A DNA stretch of 64,000 nt from Rhinopomastus cyanomelas (lineage: Eukaryota > Chordata > Aves > Bucerotiformes > Rhinopomastidae): contig VXBP01000241.1 of the NCBI GenBank assembly GCA_013400115.1, positions 78,825-142,824 on the forward strand, read 5' to 3'. Both the position numbers and the translations under genes were made by a program. Within the stretch, counting starts at the first letter, position 1. Each line of letters opens with the position of its first letter. Below are positions 62,518-64,000 of this stretch, in pieces. The notes beneath the pieces were generated by a model. It had not been told where the DNA came from. It did no database searches and saw nothing but the letters and a program-made list of their open reading frames with translations.

Positions 62518-62745
62518 GCTTTGGGTGCCCAGCCAGTGCTTTAGGTGCCCAGCCAGTGCTTTAAGTGCCAAGTCAGTGCTTTAGGTGCCCAGCTGGTGCT
62601 TTAAGTGCCCAGCTGGTGCTTTAAGTGCCCAGCCAGTGCTTTAGGTGCCCAATTGGTTCTTTAAGCGCCCAGTCAGTGCTTTAGGTGCCCAGTTGGTGTT
62701 TTAGGTGCCCATTCAGTGCTTTCAGCCCCCCATCGGTGCCTTTGG
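62518..62745. repeat. 20-bp minisatellite
   Basis: About 11 units of 'gctttaggtgcccagccagt' with variants at a few fixed positions. Confidence 0.93.
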
Positions 62746-63254
62746 TGCCCCTCTGCCTGCCGCTGCCCCCCTCACGCCGCGGGACTCTCCGGGCTGCCGG
62801 TGCCAGGGCCGGCGCCAGCCCTGTGGCTGCTGGGCACGCGGCCGCGGCCAGCCTTAGCCGGTGACACCCGGGGTTTCTCGCCTCAGGACGTCCGCTCGGA
62901 GCTCCTTTCTGGGAACCCCGCGGCCCCTGATTGTAAACAGCCCCGTGCAGCGGCTTCGCGAGAGGCCCCGGCTCCGCCGGCGGGGCCGCCAGCTGTGAGT
63001 CAACCAGGAAGCCGCCACTGCAGGGCAACGGAGCCGTGGGACCCCACAGCCCACCCCGGCTCGCGAGATGGGGGCTCAGGGTGCTCTGGGGTCTGCTCCT
63101 CATCCCACATCAGGGTTTGTCTGGGGGGGTTTGTGTCTGACACTGGGCAACATGGAGCTTGGGAAATCCCACTGGGACGGGAGACGATGGGAAAAGGGCT
63201 CCGGAGCATCGAGAGTCTCCTCGAGTGGGAGGCTGGGGGGTGCTGCAGGGGCAC
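62746..63254. other. CG-rich unique sequence, no gene recognised
   Basis: Contains a forkhead-type TGTAAACA at 62932-62939 in a CG-rich, non-repetitive context. Confidence 0.4.
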
Positions 63255-63328
63255 AAAGGGCTTGGGGACTGGGTTGGACTGGGTGATCTTTTGGGGTGCC
63301 TCCCAACCCCTAATGTTCCTGTGAAGCA
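63255..63328 (+). repeat. CR1 3' end (sense)
   Basis: 'ggttggactgggtgatcttt' to 'cccctaatgttcctgtgaag'. Confidence 0.85.
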
Positions 63329-63464
63329 CCACTGCATGACACCCCCATCCACCCTAAAAGCAGCAGCAGCAGCACCAGTTAACACCCACCCCCAGTTCTG
63401 GTTTAGGTTGTTTTGTGCCAGTTTGGTTGTTAAAACACCACAGGAACCTCCCCCCCAGCCCCAA

Positions 63465-63720
63465 GCAGCATCAGGGATGGGAAGGGACCTCCAAGGATCA
63501 TCCAGTCCAGTCCCCTCAGCAGGATCCCCCAGATCCAGTCACACAGGAACAGCCCAGGAGGGNGATCTACTAACCACCCCCATTCTGATCCCCCCCCAGG
63601 GTGCCGCTGGCCCTCTTGGCCACCAGGGCCCCTTGCTGGCTTCTGACCACCCTGCCGGCCGCCAGCACCCCAGGTCCCCCTCTCCTCCTCTGCTCTCCAG
63701 CAGGTCAGTCGCCACCCTGT
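63465..63720 (-). repeat. CR1 fragments either side of N63563
   Basis: The left part is an inverted terminus ('ggatcatccagtccagtccc'). The right part after the N is a CR1 ORF2 stretch ('gcccctcttggccaccaggg'-like). A contig break falls inside repeat sequence. The last 280 bases of the window show nothing recognisable. Confidence 0.75.
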
Positions 63721-64000
63721 GCGGGTCCCCGGGGTCGCTCCAGCCCAGACACCAGCCTCCCCACCGACCCGGCAGCTGGGACGATCCAGACGCCCGAACC
63801 CCCCCCAGGACAGCGGCTCCCGAGGCACCTCAGCACCCCACGAGCAGCCCCCGACCCCGGAGCATCGCGGCGGCCCCGGTGCCAGGGCAGGGCTGTGCCC
63901 GGCTCTTACCAACTCGTTTCAGCAACGCAGGGGCAACCCTGGCGATGGCAAGCAGCCCCCGGGCTCCCCAGCCGAAACCTCCCGGCTGTTCTTAGCCCCG

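Overview
The window looks like a gene-sparse, GC-rich stretch of a bird genome, probably a microchromosome. It is crowded with 3' fragments of CR1 LINEs in both orientations, GC-rich minisatellites and simple repeats. It contains two recognisable protein genes with clear vertebrate orthologues. Species cannot be told from the sequence. Four single-N positions (6059, 6760, 13357, 63563) mark contig joins.

Left part (1-8 kb): flanking repeats, then an intronless TWIST-family bHLH coding region on the + strand (3038-3547), followed by a GC-rich spacer, an AT-rich minisatellite and a duplicated block around N6760.

Middle (8.2-46.1 kb): HDAC7, a class IIa histone deacetylase, on the - strand. I could place 24 consecutive coding exons from 24266 down to the stop at 9056, with compatible splice phases throughout, and a plausible first coding exon 22 kb upstream (46072-46057). 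A poly(A) signal lies at 8194-8199. The order is N-terminal CtBP/MEF2/14-3-3 regulatory exons, catalytic exons, then a short acidic tail. Exons 16-18 occur twice, 2229 bp apart, because two overlapping contigs were placed side by side across N13357; this is almost certainly an assembly error. Intron 1 (about 21.8 kb) holds many CR1 pieces, a 56-bp minisatellite and two perfect MEF2 consensus sites.

Right part (46.1-64 kb): the HDAC7 promoter region with an opposite-strand TATA motif, further CR1 fragments, a 16-bp minisatellite (52.4-52.9 kb), an isolated CG-rich promoter-like block (53.0-53.5 kb), tandem CR1 3' ends (61.8-62.1 kb) and a 20-bp minisatellite (62.5-62.7 kb). No further protein gene was recognised there.

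The TWIST gene and HDAC7 are tail to tail, the arrangement recalled for TWIST1-HDAC9 and TWIST2-HDAC4. This makes the bHLH gene a candidate TWIST3, the partner of a class IIa HDAC in a third paralogous segment. Functionally, HDAC7 is a signal-dependent co-repressor of MEF2, and TWIST proteins are mesenchymal bHLH repressors.
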